Assembly (NCBI RefSeq): GCF_016773205.1
Contig: NZ_JAETWB010000020.1
Coordinates: 19,781 to 83,780 of the forward strand
Length of the DNA: 64,000 nucleotides
Reading direction: 5' to 3'
Origin: Belnapia arida
Lineage (GTDB): Bacteria; Pseudomonadota; Alphaproteobacteria; Acetobacterales; Acetobacteraceae
Part shown: piece after piece, positions 54,841-63,204 of the stretch
Position numbering within the stretch: the first letter of the stretch is position 1
Layout: the number at the start of each line of letters is the position of its first letter
Made by a program: the position numbers and the translations under genes
The notes under the pieces: generated by a model
Told to the model about the DNA's origin: nothing
The model's input: the letters and a program-made list of their open reading frames with translations, nothing else
Database searches by the model: none

Positions 54841-55323
54841 ATGGCCGGCCGGCGGGGCGTGGTTGCCGGGGCTGCCACCCTGGTCGCGGCGCTGGGCGGC
54901 CTTGCCCTGCTGGCGACGGCGCTGCTGACCAGCTTCAGCGTGGCGCGGCGCTGGGCGACGAGCCAGCCGGTGCAGGGGGATTTCGAGCTGGTCTCGCTCG
55001 GCTCCGGCCTCGCGGTGCTGGCCTTCCTCGCCTATGGCACGCTGCGGCGGACCAACATCCTGGTGGACAGCTTCACCACCTGGCTGCCGCGGCGGGCTGC
55101 CCGGATCGTCGATGCGTTCTGGATGCTGGTCTGGGCCGCGGTCGCCCTGGTGCTGGCGGAGCGGCTCCTGGTCGGGGCGAGGGAGACGCTTCGCTCAGGC
55201 ACGACGACGATGGTGCTCGGCCTGCCGACCTGGTGGGCGGTGGGTTTCGGCGCCTTCGGCTTCGCGCTGACGGCGGTGGTCGCGGCCATCTGGGTGGTGC
55301 GGCTGGCGCGGGGGGATGAGTGA
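54841..55323 (+). CDS. TRAP transporter small permease (DctQ family)
   Basis: This 160-residue protein has four hydrophobic helices (VVAGAATLVAALGGLALLATALL first). The loop has RWATSQPVQGDFELVSLGSG and, in helix 2-3, TLRRTNILVDSFTTWLP, typical of DctQ. The ATG 54841 lies seven bases after the dctP-like stop; an in-frame upstream ATG at 54805 overlaps that gene and is less likely. The stop overlaps the large-permease start. Confidence 0.88.
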   Translation: MAGRRGVVAGAATLVAALGGLALLATALLTSFSVARRWATSQPVQGDFELVSLGSGLAVLAFLAYGTLRRTNILVDSFTTWLPRRAARIVDAFWMLVWAAVALVLAERLLVGARETLRSGTTTMVLGLPTWWAVGFGAFGFALTAVVAAIWVVRLARGDE

Positions 55324-56648
55324 TGGCGCCGGAATTCCTGCAGGCGGCGCTCGGCTTCGCCGCGCTGCTGGGGTTGATCGCGCTGCGCTGCCCGGTGGGG
55401 CTCGCCATGCTGCTGGTCGGCATGGGCGGCTACGTCACCCTCGTCGATGCGGCGACGCTGCTGAACTACCTGAAGACGACGCCCTACTTCCTCTTCGCCA
55501 ACTACACCCTCTCCGTCATCCCACTTTTCATCCTGATGGGGGCGCTGGCGGAGCGGGGCGGGCTGGCGCGGGACCTCTTCGCCGCGGCGAATGCGCTGTT
55601 CGGGCACAAGCCGGGCGGGATGGCGATGGGCGTCATCGGCGCCTGCGCCTGCTTCGGCGCGGTCTGCGGCAGCAGCGTCGCCACCACGGCGACCTTCGGC
55701 CGGGCGGCGCTGCCGGAGCTGCGGCGCTTCGGCTACGATGCCGGGCTGTCGACGGGGACGATTGCGGTCGGCGGGACGCTCGGCATCCTCATCCCGCCCT
55801 CGGTCATCCTCGTCGTCTATGCGATCAGCACGGAGCAGAACATCGCCAAGCTGTTCATGGCGGCGCTGGTTCCCGGCTTGCTGGCGACTGGGTTCTACAT
55901 CCTCGCCATCGCCGCGCTGGCGCGGCTGCGGCCGGGGCTGATGCCGGCGGCAGCGCGCGTCTTACCCGCAGCAAGGCGGGCGGCGCTGCTCAGCGTCATC
56001 CCGGTGATGCTGATCGCCGTCGTCGTGGTGGGCGGCATCTATGGCGGCGTCTTCACCCCGACCGAGAGCGCGGCCATCGGCTGCATCGCAACGCTGGCCG
56101 TGGGCCTGGCGCGGCGGACGCTCAGCCTGCGCCAGGCGGGCGAGGCGCTGCTGGCGACGGCTGAGACAACGGCGATGATCTTCGTCATCCTGCTCGGGGC
56201 GGAGGTGTTCAACGCCTTCCTCGCCCTGACCTCGGCGCCGGAGCTGCTGGCGCTCTGGATCGCGGAGCAGAGCTACCCGGCCTATGGCGTGCTGGCGCTG
56301 CTGCTCTTCGCCTACATCGTGCTCGGCGCGGTGATGGACGAGCTGGCGATGATCCTGCTTACCCTGCCGATCTTCTTCCCCGTGGTGACGGCGCTGGATT
56401 TCGGCCTGGCCAGCACGGAGGAGACGGCGATCTGGTTCGGCATCCTGGTGCTGATCGTGGTGGGCATCGGGCTGACGGCGCCGCCCATCGGGCTCAACGT
56501 CTTCGTCGTCTCCTCGCTGGCGCGGGACGTGCCAATCGCCCGGACCTATCGGGGCGTGCTGCCCTTCCTGGCGACGGATCTCGTCCGGCTGGCGCTCTGC
56601 GTACTATTCCCGGCGCTCAGCCTGTGGCTGGTGCGGCTGCTGGCCTGA
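55323..56648 (+). CDS. TRAP transporter large permease (DctM family)
   Basis: This 441-residue membrane protein has about 12 helices and family motifs ACFGAVCGSSVATTATFGRA, LGILIPPSVILVVYAIST, GGVFTPTESAAIG and VGIGLTAPPIGLNVFVVSSLA. Start ATG 55323 overlaps the DctQ-like stop (TGATG). Its last 32 bases overlap the end of the convergent EAL gene. Confidence 0.93.
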   Translation: MAPEFLQAALGFAALLGLIALRCPVGLAMLLVGMGGYVTLVDAATLLNYLKTTPYFLFANYTLSVIPLFILMGALAERGGLARDLFAAANALFGHKPGGMAMGVIGACACFGAVCGSSVATTATFGRAALPELRRFGYDAGLSTGTIAVGGTLGILIPPSVILVVYAISTEQNIAKLFMAALVPGLLATGFYILAIAALARLRPGLMPAAARVLPAARRAALLSVIPVMLIAVVVVGGIYGGVFTPTESAAIGCIATLAVGLARRTLSLRQAGEALLATAETTAMIFVILLGAEVFNAFLALTSAPELLALWIAEQSYPAYGVLALLLFAYIVLGAVMDELAMILLTLPIFFPVVTALDFGLASTEETAIWFGILVLIVVGIGLTAPPIGLNVFVVSSLARDVPIARTYRGVLPFLATDLVRLALCVLFPALSLWLVRLLA

Positions 56649-57450
56649 GGGCGGCGACCGCGGCGGGCACGGGCAGGCTGCGGAAGCCCGGGCGGGCGAA
56701 GAGGTAGCCCTGGAACAGGCCGATGCCCATGCCGCGCAGGGTGGCGCATTCCTCCGCCGTCTCGATGCCCTCGGCCACTACCTGTACGCCGAGTTCGCGG
56801 CAGGCGGCGGTGATGCTGGCGAGGATCACCTGGCGGGGGCGATGCGTGTCGCAGCCGCGGATGAGGCCCATATCGAGCTTCACCAGATCGACCGGCAGGT
56901 CGGCCAGCAGGGCAAGGCCGGCATGGCCGGCACCGAAATCGTCGATCGCCAGGGTGAAGCCCATCTGGCGATAGGCCTGGAAGATGCGCAGCAGGTGGGA
57001 GGGGTCCTGCACCGGCTCCCGCTCGCTGACCTCGAAGATCAGCCGGCTGGGCGGGAAGCCGGTGCGTTCCGCTGCACGGAGCGTCGCCTGGATGCAGGCA
57101 AGGGGGTTGTAGACCGCGTTCGGCAGGAAATTGATGGAAAGCCGGGCGCTGGTCTCGGCCAGGCGGAGGCGGCCCGCCTCCTCGATGGCGGCGACGCGGC
57201 AGGCCTGGTCGAAGGCATAGAGCCCCTCGGGCGGGACCTGGTCGATCACCCAGCCGGCGCCCTGGCCCTCCGGCCCGCGGACGAGGGCCTCCTGCGCCAG
57301 GACCTGGCCGCCGCGATCGGCGTCGAGGATGGGCTGGAAGGCCATCGCCAGATCGAAGCCGAGCCCGGTGCCGCCGCGGCAGCCGCCGCAGGACGGACCG
57401 GTGTCGCGGGAGGTCCTGGGTGCCAGAACTGTCGTCATGGAGGAATGCAT
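56617..57450 (-). CDS. EAL domain cyclic di-GMP phosphodiesterase
   Basis: This is a 277-residue protein that is essentially one EAL domain after a short Cys-containing N-terminus (SCGGCRGG). The catalytic set is complete: EALVRG, the Asn in INFLPN, the Glu in FEVSE, DDFGAG, VKLD, and the Glu in VVAEGIETAEE. It should hydrolyse c-di-GMP. There is no sensor domain, so control is by expression or partner. It is divergent from the pca operon and converges with the TRAP permease. ATG 57438 is an alternative start. Confidence 0.92.
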   Translation of the reverse strand: MHSSMTTVLAPRTSRDTGPSCGGCRGGTGLGFDLAMAFQPILDADRGGQVLAQEALVRGPEGQGAGWVIDQVPPEGLYAFDQACRVAAIEEAGRLRLAETSARLSINFLPNAVYNPLACIQATLRAAERTGFPPSRLIFEVSEREPVQDPSHLLRIFQAYRQMGFTLAIDDFGAGHAGLALLADLPVDLVKLDMGLIRGCDTHRPRQVILASITAACRELGVQVVAEGIETAEECATLRGMGIGLFQGYLFARPGFRSLPVPAAVAALRPAAAPATG

Positions 57451-57461
57451 GGCCCGATCAT

Positions 57462-57473
57462 GTCATGTCATGG
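57462..57473. repeat. 12-mer GTCATGTCATGG in the EAL/pca divergent region (copy 1)
   Basis: GTCATGTCATGG occurs here, 11 bases upstream of the EAL start codon in the 138-base divergent region, and again at 61333-61344 just after pcaB. The repeat ATGTCATGTCATG contains direct GTCAT steps. It may be a regulator site or chance. The rest of 57451-57588 has no obvious coding content. Confidence 0.35.
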
Positions 57474-57588
57474 TTGATACGCCGTTACGGTTTCCCACCT
57501 TGCTCACCCGGGTTTGATTGCATGGCGACGGCCATTGACCCGCCCGGACCGGCAGGCGAGTTTCGAGGCCAAGGGAGAGGGAGCAGGA

Positions 57589-58737
57589 ATGTTCATCCAG
57601 CTCGACGACATCGCCGTCCATGCCGAGGTTTCGGGCCCGGCCTCGGGAGCGCCGGTGCTGCTGCTGCACAGCCTCGGGACCAGCCTGCATATGTGGGACC
57701 CGCAGGCGGAGGCGCTGGCCAGGCGCCACCGCGTCATCCGCATGGACATGCGCGGCCATGGGCTGACCGAGGCGACGCCCGGCCCCTATACGATGGACCG
57801 GCTGGTGAAGGATGCGCTGGCGCTGCTGCAGGCGCTCGGCATCGGCGCGGCGCATGTGGGCGGCGTCTCCATCGGCGGGCATATCGCGCTGCGCATGGCG
57901 GCGCAGGCGCCGGAGCGGGTGCTCTCGGTCATGGCCTGCGACACGGCGATGGATTTCGGCGGGCCGGCCAATTGGCAGGGGCGGATGGATGCGGTCGCCG
58001 CGGGCGGGATGGCCGCCATCGCCGATGCGACGCTCGGGCGCTGGGTAACGGCTCGCTCGCTCGCCTCCTCGAAGGGGCTCCGCCGGATGCTGCTGGCAAC
58101 CGACCCCGCCGGCTGGCTCGGCTGCGCCGCGGCGCTGCGCGACCTCGCCCCGCCTGCCGAGTGGCGGGTGCGCGGCCCGACGACGGTCATCGTCGGCGAC
58201 CGGGACGAATCGACGCCCGTCGCGGCGGCGCAGGCGATCCATGCCGCGATACCCGAGAGCAGGCTCGTCGTCATCGCCGAAGCGGGACACATCCCCAATC
58301 TCGAGCGGGAGGAGGCGATGACGCGCGCCGTCCTCGCCCATATGAAGCTCGCCACGGCACTGCCGGAGACCGCCGCCGAGGCCGGGATGGCGGTGCGCCG
58401 GCGGGTGCTGGGCGATGCGCATGTGGATCGCTCCGAGGCGGCGCTCACGCCGCTCGACCTTCCCTTCCGCGACTTCATCCTGGAGGGTGTCTGGGGCCGG
58501 GTCTGGACGCGGCCGGGCCTCTCCCACCGCGACCGCAGCCTGCTCTGCCTCGGCGTGCTGGCCGCGCTCGGCCACCACGACGAATTCCGGCTGCATGTGC
58601 GGGCGACGCGCAACACCGGCGTGACGGCGGAGGAGATCGGCGAGGTGCTGCTGCAGGTCGCCGCCTATGCCGGCGTGCCGACGGCCAACACCGCCCTCCG
58701 CCTCGCCAAGGACATCCTGAAGGAGATGGAGGGATGA
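57589..58737 (+). CDS. pcaL: Fused 3-oxoadipate enol-lactonase / 4-carboxymuconolactone decarboxylase (PcaD-PcaC)
   Basis: This 382-residue fusion performs two successive steps of the protocatechuate branch. Residues 1-255 are an alpha/beta hydrolase (PcaD) with nucleophile GGVSIGGH, Asp in VGDRDESTP and His in AEAGHIPNLE. Residues about 265-382 are the PcaC decarboxylase: RDFILEGVWGRVWTRPGLSHRDRSLLCL in outline, then HHDEFRLHVRATRNTGVTAEEI. The fused form is called PcaL. The start ATG 57589 follows GGGAGCAGGA. The stop overlaps pcaH by ATGA. Confidence 0.94.
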   Translation: MFIQLDDIAVHAEVSGPASGAPVLLLHSLGTSLHMWDPQAEALARRHRVIRMDMRGHGLTEATPGPYTMDRLVKDALALLQALGIGAAHVGGVSIGGHIALRMAAQAPERVLSVMACDTAMDFGGPANWQGRMDAVAAGGMAAIADATLGRWVTARSLASSKGLRRMLLATDPAGWLGCAAALRDLAPPAEWRVRGPTTVIVGDRDESTPVAAAQAIHAAIPESRLVVIAEAGHIPNLEREEAMTRAVLAHMKLATALPETAAEAGMAVRRRVLGDAHVDRSEAALTPLDLPFRDFILEGVWGRVWTRPGLSHRDRSLLCLGVLAALGHHDEFRLHVRATRNTGVTAEEIGEVLLQVAAYAGVPTANTALRLAKDILKEMEG

Positions 58738-59429
58738 GCTACCGCCAGCCGGCGCCGGGCACCCAGCCGCCCTACGACGCGCCCGAATACGGCAGCACGC
58801 ACAAGCGCCACCCGAAGCAGCCCCTACTGCGCGTGCCGCAGACGCTGACCGAAACCAGCGCGCCGCGCATGCGGCCGGCGCTTTACGAGACGACGCACAA
58901 CCTGGCCAAGGGGCCGGGCTGGGAGGCGCAGGGCGAGCGCATCACCGTCGCCGGGCGGGTGCTGGACGAGGATGGCCGGCCCATCCCCGGCGCCATGGTC
59001 GAGGTCTGGCAGGCCAATGCCGCCGGCCGCTACAACCATGAACGCGACCAGCACGACGCGCCGCTCGACCCGAATTTCAAGGGCGAGGGCCGCGTCTTCA
59101 CCGATGCGGAGGGCTGGTACCGCTACACGACGATCCGGCCCGGTGCCTATCCCTGGCGCAACCACCACAATGCCTGGCGGCCGGTGCATATCCATTACAG
59201 CCTCTTCGGCGCCGGCTTCGCGCAGCGGCTGATCACCCAGATGTACTTCCCGGGCGACCCGCTGCTGCCGCTCGACCCGATCTTCAACTGCGTCCCCGAC
59301 CCGGCGGCGCGGGAGCGTCTGGTGGCCGCCTTCGACCTCGACGTGACCGAGCCGGACTATGCGCTCGGCTACCGCTTCGACATCGTGCTGCGCGGGCGGG
59401 ATGCCACGCCGATGGAGAACCCGGCATGA
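58734..59429 (+). CDS. pcaH: Protocatechuate 3,4-dioxygenase beta subunit
   Basis: The 231-residue beta subunit carries the non-heme Fe(III) that cleaves protocatechuate between its hydroxyls. All four iron ligands can be matched: Tyr in GRYNHERDQ, Tyr in PGAYPWRN, and the two His of RPVHIHYSL. VEVWQANAAGRY and QMYFPGDPLLPLDPIFN are also diagnostic. It overlaps pcaL and pcaG by four bases each, indicating coupled translation of the complex. Confidence 0.96.
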   Translation: MSYRQPAPGTQPPYDAPEYGSTHKRHPKQPLLRVPQTLTETSAPRMRPALYETTHNLAKGPGWEAQGERITVAGRVLDEDGRPIPGAMVEVWQANAAGRYNHERDQHDAPLDPNFKGEGRVFTDAEGWYRYTTIRPGAYPWRNHHNAWRPVHIHYSLFGAGFAQRLITQMYFPGDPLLPLDPIFNCVPDPAARERLVAAFDLDVTEPDYALGYRFDIVLRGRDATPMENPA

Positions 59430-59968
59430 GCCTGCCCGCCACGGCCTCCCAAACAGCCGGCCCCTACTGGCACCTGATCGACTTCCCGGAATGGGCCGAC
59501 CTGCTGCGCTCCAACGGGCCGAATGCGGCGATCGAGGGCGAGCGCATCGCCATCGAGGGCACGGTCACCGATGGCGACGGCGCGCCCTGCGCCGATGTCA
59601 TGGTGGAGATCTGGCAGGCCGATCCGGCAGGCAGCTACGAGGGCGAGTTCCATGGCTATGGCCGCTGCGGCACGGACAAGGACGGGCGCTTCCGCTTCGT
59701 CACGCTGAAGCCGGGGCCGGTGCGGGCGGAGGGGAACGCCTTCCAGGCGCCGCATGTCGCCATCTCGCTCTTCGCCCGGGGCCTGCTGAAGCAGCTCGTC
59801 ACCCGGCTCTACTTCGCCGGCGAGAAGCTGAACGAGCAGGATGCGATCCTCAACGCCATCCCGGCCGCGCGGCGCGGCACCGTCATCGCGCAGCGGGCGA
59901 CGGACGGGAGCTGGCGGCTCGACCTGCGCCTGCAGGGCGAGAGCGAGACAGTGTTCTTCGAGGTCTGA
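59426..59968 (+). CDS. pcaG: Protocatechuate 3,4-dioxygenase alpha subunit
   Basis: This 180-residue alpha subunit has the same fold as PcaH but no iron ligands. ATASQTAGPYWHLIDFPEW at the start, VEIWQADPAGSYEGEF, and APHVAISLFARGLLKQLVTRLYF are typical. It completes the active site of the alpha-beta protomer. It follows pcaH with an ATGA overlap and is four bases from pcaB. Confidence 0.95.
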   Translation: MSLPATASQTAGPYWHLIDFPEWADLLRSNGPNAAIEGERIAIEGTVTDGDGAPCADVMVEIWQADPAGSYEGEFHGYGRCGTDKDGRFRFVTLKPGPVRAEGNAFQAPHVAISLFARGLLKQLVTRLYFAGEKLNEQDAILNAIPAARRGTVIAQRATDGSWRLDLRLQGESETVFFEV

Positions 59969-59972
59969 CGCG

Positions 59973-61319
59973 ATGCCCGTGAATCCGGCCGACAGCCCCG
60001 TCTTCGGCGCCCTCTACGGGACGGAGGCCATGCGCGCCTGCATGGGCGAGATGGCGCTGCTGCAGCACATGCTGGATGTGGAGGCGGCACTGGCGCACGC
60101 CCAGGCGCGGCTTGGCATCGTCCCGGCGGAGGCCGCGGCGGCGATCAGGGCGGCGGCGCGGGCGGAACGGCTCGATCTCGCGGCGCTGGCGGCAGCGACA
60201 CGGAACACGGGCTATCCGGTGGTCGGGCTGGTGCGGCAACTCAGCCGGCTCGCAGGGGCGGAAGCGGGGCGCTGGACGCATTGGGGCGCGACCACGCAGG
60301 ATATCATGGACACGGCCGTGGTGTTGCAGATGCGGGCGGGGCTCGACCTGGTCCGCGCGGAGCTGCTGGCGGTGAATGCGGGGCTGGCAGCGCTGGCGGT
60401 GCGGCATCGCGGCACGGTCATGGCAGGGCGGACGCATCTCCAGCACGCGCTGCCCATCACCTTCGGCTACAAGGTCGCTGTCTGGCTCTCGCCGCTCATC
60501 ACCATGGTGGAGCGGCTGGACCAGCTTCGCCCGCGGCTGGAGCGGCTTCAATTCGGCGGCGCGGCGGGGACGCTGGCCTCGCTCGGCGCGCAGGGCCTCG
60601 CCGTGCAGGAGGAGCTGGCGCGGGAGCTGCGCCTCGCCGTGCCGGACATCCCCTGGCACGTGGCGCGGGACGGCATCGCCGAAGCGGTCTCCTTCCTCGG
60701 CCTGCTCTGCGGCGCGCTCTTGAAGATCGCCACCGATGTGATCCTGATGATGCAGACCGAGGTGGCGGAGGTCGCGGAGCCGCATCAGGAGGGGCGTGGC
60801 GGGTCCTCCACCATGCCGCAGAAGCGCAACCCGATCTCCTGCGAGTACATCATCGCCCAGTCGCGCGGCGTCCACGCCCTGGTGCCGCAGATGCAGGCGG
60901 CGATGGCGCAGGACCAGGAGCGCGGCACCGGACCCTGGCAGGCGGAGCCGCTGGCGATCGGCCAGGCCTTCCTGCTGGCGCATGGGGCGCTGGCCCAGGC
61001 GCGGGTGCTGGCCGAGGGGCTGACGGTCGATGCCGCGCGCATGCGGCGCAACCTCGAGAGCACCGGCGGGCTGATCGTCGCCGAGGCGGTGATGATGGGC
61101 CTCGCGCTGGTGCTCGGGCGCGAGGCGGCGCATCATGCCGTCAATCAGGCCTGCGACGTGGCGCTGGCCCAGGGCATCCCGCTGGCCGAGGCGCTGATGG
61201 CGGAGGCGGAGGTCAAGGGCCGGCTGCCGGCGGAGGAGATCGCTCGGCTGACCGACCCCAGCGGTTATCTCGGCAGCACGGAGGCCTTCATCGACCGGGT
61301 GCTGGGCCGCTTGCGTTAG
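59973..61319 (+). CDS. pcaB: 3-carboxy-cis,cis-muconate cycloisomerase
   Basis: This 448-residue member of the fumarase/argininosuccinate lyase superfamily lactonises carboxymuconate, the dioxygenase product. The superfamily signature GGSSTMPQKRNPISCEYI is near residue 275-290; HWGATTQDIMDTAVVLQ and AGRTHLQHALPITFGYK are the other two conserved regions. ATG 59973 is four bases after the pcaG stop. It is the last gene of the operon; pcaF, pcaIJ and a PcaQ- or PcaR-type regulator are absent from the window. Confidence 0.95.
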   Translation: MPVNPADSPVFGALYGTEAMRACMGEMALLQHMLDVEAALAHAQARLGIVPAEAAAAIRAAARAERLDLAALAAATRNTGYPVVGLVRQLSRLAGAEAGRWTHWGATTQDIMDTAVVLQMRAGLDLVRAELLAVNAGLAALAVRHRGTVMAGRTHLQHALPITFGYKVAVWLSPLITMVERLDQLRPRLERLQFGGAAGTLASLGAQGLAVQEELARELRLAVPDIPWHVARDGIAEAVSFLGLLCGALLKIATDVILMMQTEVAEVAEPHQEGRGGSSTMPQKRNPISCEYIIAQSRGVHALVPQMQAAMAQDQERGTGPWQAEPLAIGQAFLLAHGALAQARVLAEGLTVDAARMRRNLESTGGLIVAEAVMMGLALVLGREAAHHAVNQACDVALAQGIPLAEALMAEAEVKGRLPAEEIARLTDPSGYLGSTEAFIDRVLGRLR

Positions 61320-61332
61320 CGCTGCCCTCTCC

Positions 61333-61344
61333 GTCATGTCATGG
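61333..61344. repeat. 12-mer GTCATGTCATGG downstream of pcaB (copy 2)
   Basis: Second exact copy of the 12-mer at 57462-57473. It lies 14 bases after the pcaB stop and 56 bases before the SDR start, so the two copies bracket the pca operon. Confidence 0.35.
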
Positions 61345-61399
61345 CGCCCCGGCGAGCGGCGCGAGTTGCTTCTCTCCAGATCGAGAGAGGAGCCGGACC

Positions 61400-62170
61400 A
61401 TGACGCTGCAGGACAGGATCGCCGTCATCACGGGGGCCGATAGCGGGATCGGCCAGGCCGCGGCCGAGGCCTTCGCACGGGCCGGGGCGGATGTCGCCAT
61501 CGCCTATCACAGCGATGCGGAGGGCGCCGGCGAGACGCGGCGGCGCGTGGAGGCCGCGGGGCGGCGTGCGCATGTGGCGCAGGCGGATGTGGGCGACCCG
61601 GCCTCCGTCCAGGCACTGTTCGACGGCGCGGCGCGGGCGCTGGGTGTGCCGCATATCCTCTTCGCCAATGCGGGGACGGGGATGAGCGGCATGCCCGTCG
61701 CCGACATGGACGACGCGAAGATGGAGCAGGTGCTGCGGACCGACCTGATGGGCCCGCTCTTCTGCGCCCGCGCCTTCATCCGCCAGCGCCGCGCAGCCGG
61801 CGGGGCCGGGCGCATCGTCTTCACCGGCTCGGTCGCCGGGCATCTGCCGACGCCGGGCAGCGCCCCCTACGGCATGGCGAAGGCAGGGCTCAACTCGCTG
61901 GTGCGCAGCCTGTCGGTGGAGCTGGCCGGCGACCGGATCAACGTCAACGCCATCGCGCCCGGCCTGATCGAGACGCCGATGACCCAGAAGCGGATGGACG
62001 ACCCGAAGGCGCGCGAGGAGAGCATGAAGGCCATCCCCTGGCGCCGCCCGGGCCGGCCGGAGGAGATCGCGGAGCTTGCCGTCTTCCTCGCCTCCGACGC
62101 GGCGGATTACGTCACCGGGCAGACCTGGGTGATGGATGGCGGGCTGACGATGAACTGGGGCGGCGCCTGA
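61400..62170 (+). CDS. SDR family oxidoreductase (glucose/ribitol dehydrogenase-like)
   Basis: This is a 256-residue classical short-chain dehydrogenase. The cofactor loop is TGADSGIGQAAAEAFARAG, with NAGTG, the catalytic Ser in FTGSVAG and YGMAK (YxxxK). The C-terminus PEEIAELAVFLASDAADYVTGQTW is typical. The acidic/basic residues after strand 2 (YHSDAEG) do not decide NAD versus NADP clearly. ATG 61400 has GAGAGGAG upstream. The substrate is unknown. Confidence 0.9.
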   Translation: MTLQDRIAVITGADSGIGQAAAEAFARAGADVAIAYHSDAEGAGETRRRVEAAGRRAHVAQADVGDPASVQALFDGAARALGVPHILFANAGTGMSGMPVADMDDAKMEQVLRTDLMGPLFCARAFIRQRRAAGGAGRIVFTGSVAGHLPTPGSAPYGMAKAGLNSLVRSLSVELAGDRINVNAIAPGLIETPMTQKRMDDPKAREESMKAIPWRRPGRPEEIAELAVFLASDAADYVTGQTWVMDGGLTMNWGGA

Positions 62171-62210
62171 CACGTTCGGCCTGACGAACCCCCGGCAAAG
62201 CGAGATCAGC

Positions 62211-63200
62211 ATGAACGACGACACTTCCATGTCGCGGCGCAAGGCCGTCGGCAGCGCCGGGCTCGGCCTCGCCGTGGCAGCGGCCTCCGCCTCGGCGCAG
62301 GCGCAGCCGCGGGACGCCGCGCAACCGATGACCGACCCGACGACGCGCTACCCGAAGCCGCCCTTCCAGAAGCAATCGCAGCCCTGGCCCGGCCTCGCCA
62401 GCCGCATGGAGCCGCGGCCGGATCATGGCGAGACGAGCTATCGCGGCTCCGGCCGGCTGGCGGGGCGCAAGGCGCTCATCACCGGCGGCGATTCCGGCAT
62501 GGGACGGGCGGCCATCGCCTATGCGCGCGAGGGCGCAGATGTCGCCATCAACTACCTCCCCAGCGAGGAGGCGGATGCGGGGGAGGTGATCGCACTGATC
62601 AAGGCGGAGGGACGGCTCGGCCTCGCCCTGCCGGGTGACCTGCAGCACGAGGGTTTCTGCAACCGGTTGATCGCCGATGCGGCGCGGGGGCTCGGCGGCC
62701 TCGACATCCTCGTCAGCAATGCGGCGCGGCAGCAGACGCGGGCCTCGATCCTCGACGTGAGCACGGAGGATTTCGACGCGACGATGAAAACGAATATTTA
62801 CGCACCGTTCTGGCTCATCAAGGCAGCGCTGGCGCATCTGAAGCCGGGGGCGGCGATCATCGCCACCACCTCCGAGCAGGCCTACGATCCTTCGGCCGAA
62901 CTCTACGACTATGCGCAGACCAAGGCGGCGACGATGAATTTCGTGAAGTCGCTGGCGAAGCAGCTCGGGCCGAAGGGCATCCGCGTCAACGGCGTTGCGC
63001 CGGGGCCGATCTGGACGCCGCTGCAGGTCAGCGGCGGGGCCACGATGGAGAAGCTGGAGAAGTTCGGCGGCACGACGCCGATGGGCCGGCCGGGACAGCC
63101 AGCGGAACTGGCCTCGATCTACGTCCAGCTTGCGGCGTCCGATGCCAGCTATGCGACCGGCCAGATTTATGGCGCGGGGGGTGGGTCGGGGCAGCCCTGA
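62211..63200 (+). CDS. SDR family oxidoreductase with Tat-type signal sequence
   Basis: This is a 329-residue protein. The N-terminus MSRRKAVGSAGLGLAVAAAS followed by AQAQ resembles a Tat signal with an AxA cleavage site. The long-type SDR of the YhdF/YhxD group follows: PFQKQSQPWPGLASRMEP, GRKALITGGDSGMGRAAIAYA, NAARQQTR, YAQTK (YxxxK) and ATGQIYGAGGG. The Ser of the catalytic triad appears as TTSEQAY. A cofactor-dependent enzyme in the periplasm would need Tat export with NADP bound. It sits 40 bases after the other SDR gene. Confidence 0.88.
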   Translation: MNDDTSMSRRKAVGSAGLGLAVAAASASAQAQPRDAAQPMTDPTTRYPKPPFQKQSQPWPGLASRMEPRPDHGETSYRGSGRLAGRKALITGGDSGMGRAAIAYAREGADVAINYLPSEEADAGEVIALIKAEGRLGLALPGDLQHEGFCNRLIADAARGLGGLDILVSNAARQQTRASILDVSTEDFDATMKTNIYAPFWLIKAALAHLKPGAAIIATTSEQAYDPSAELYDYAQTKAATMNFVKSLAKQLGPKGIRVNGVAPGPIWTPLQVSGGATMEKLEKFGGTTPMGRPGQPAELASIYVQLAASDASYATGQIYGAGGGSGQP

Positions 63201-63204
63201 CCCG

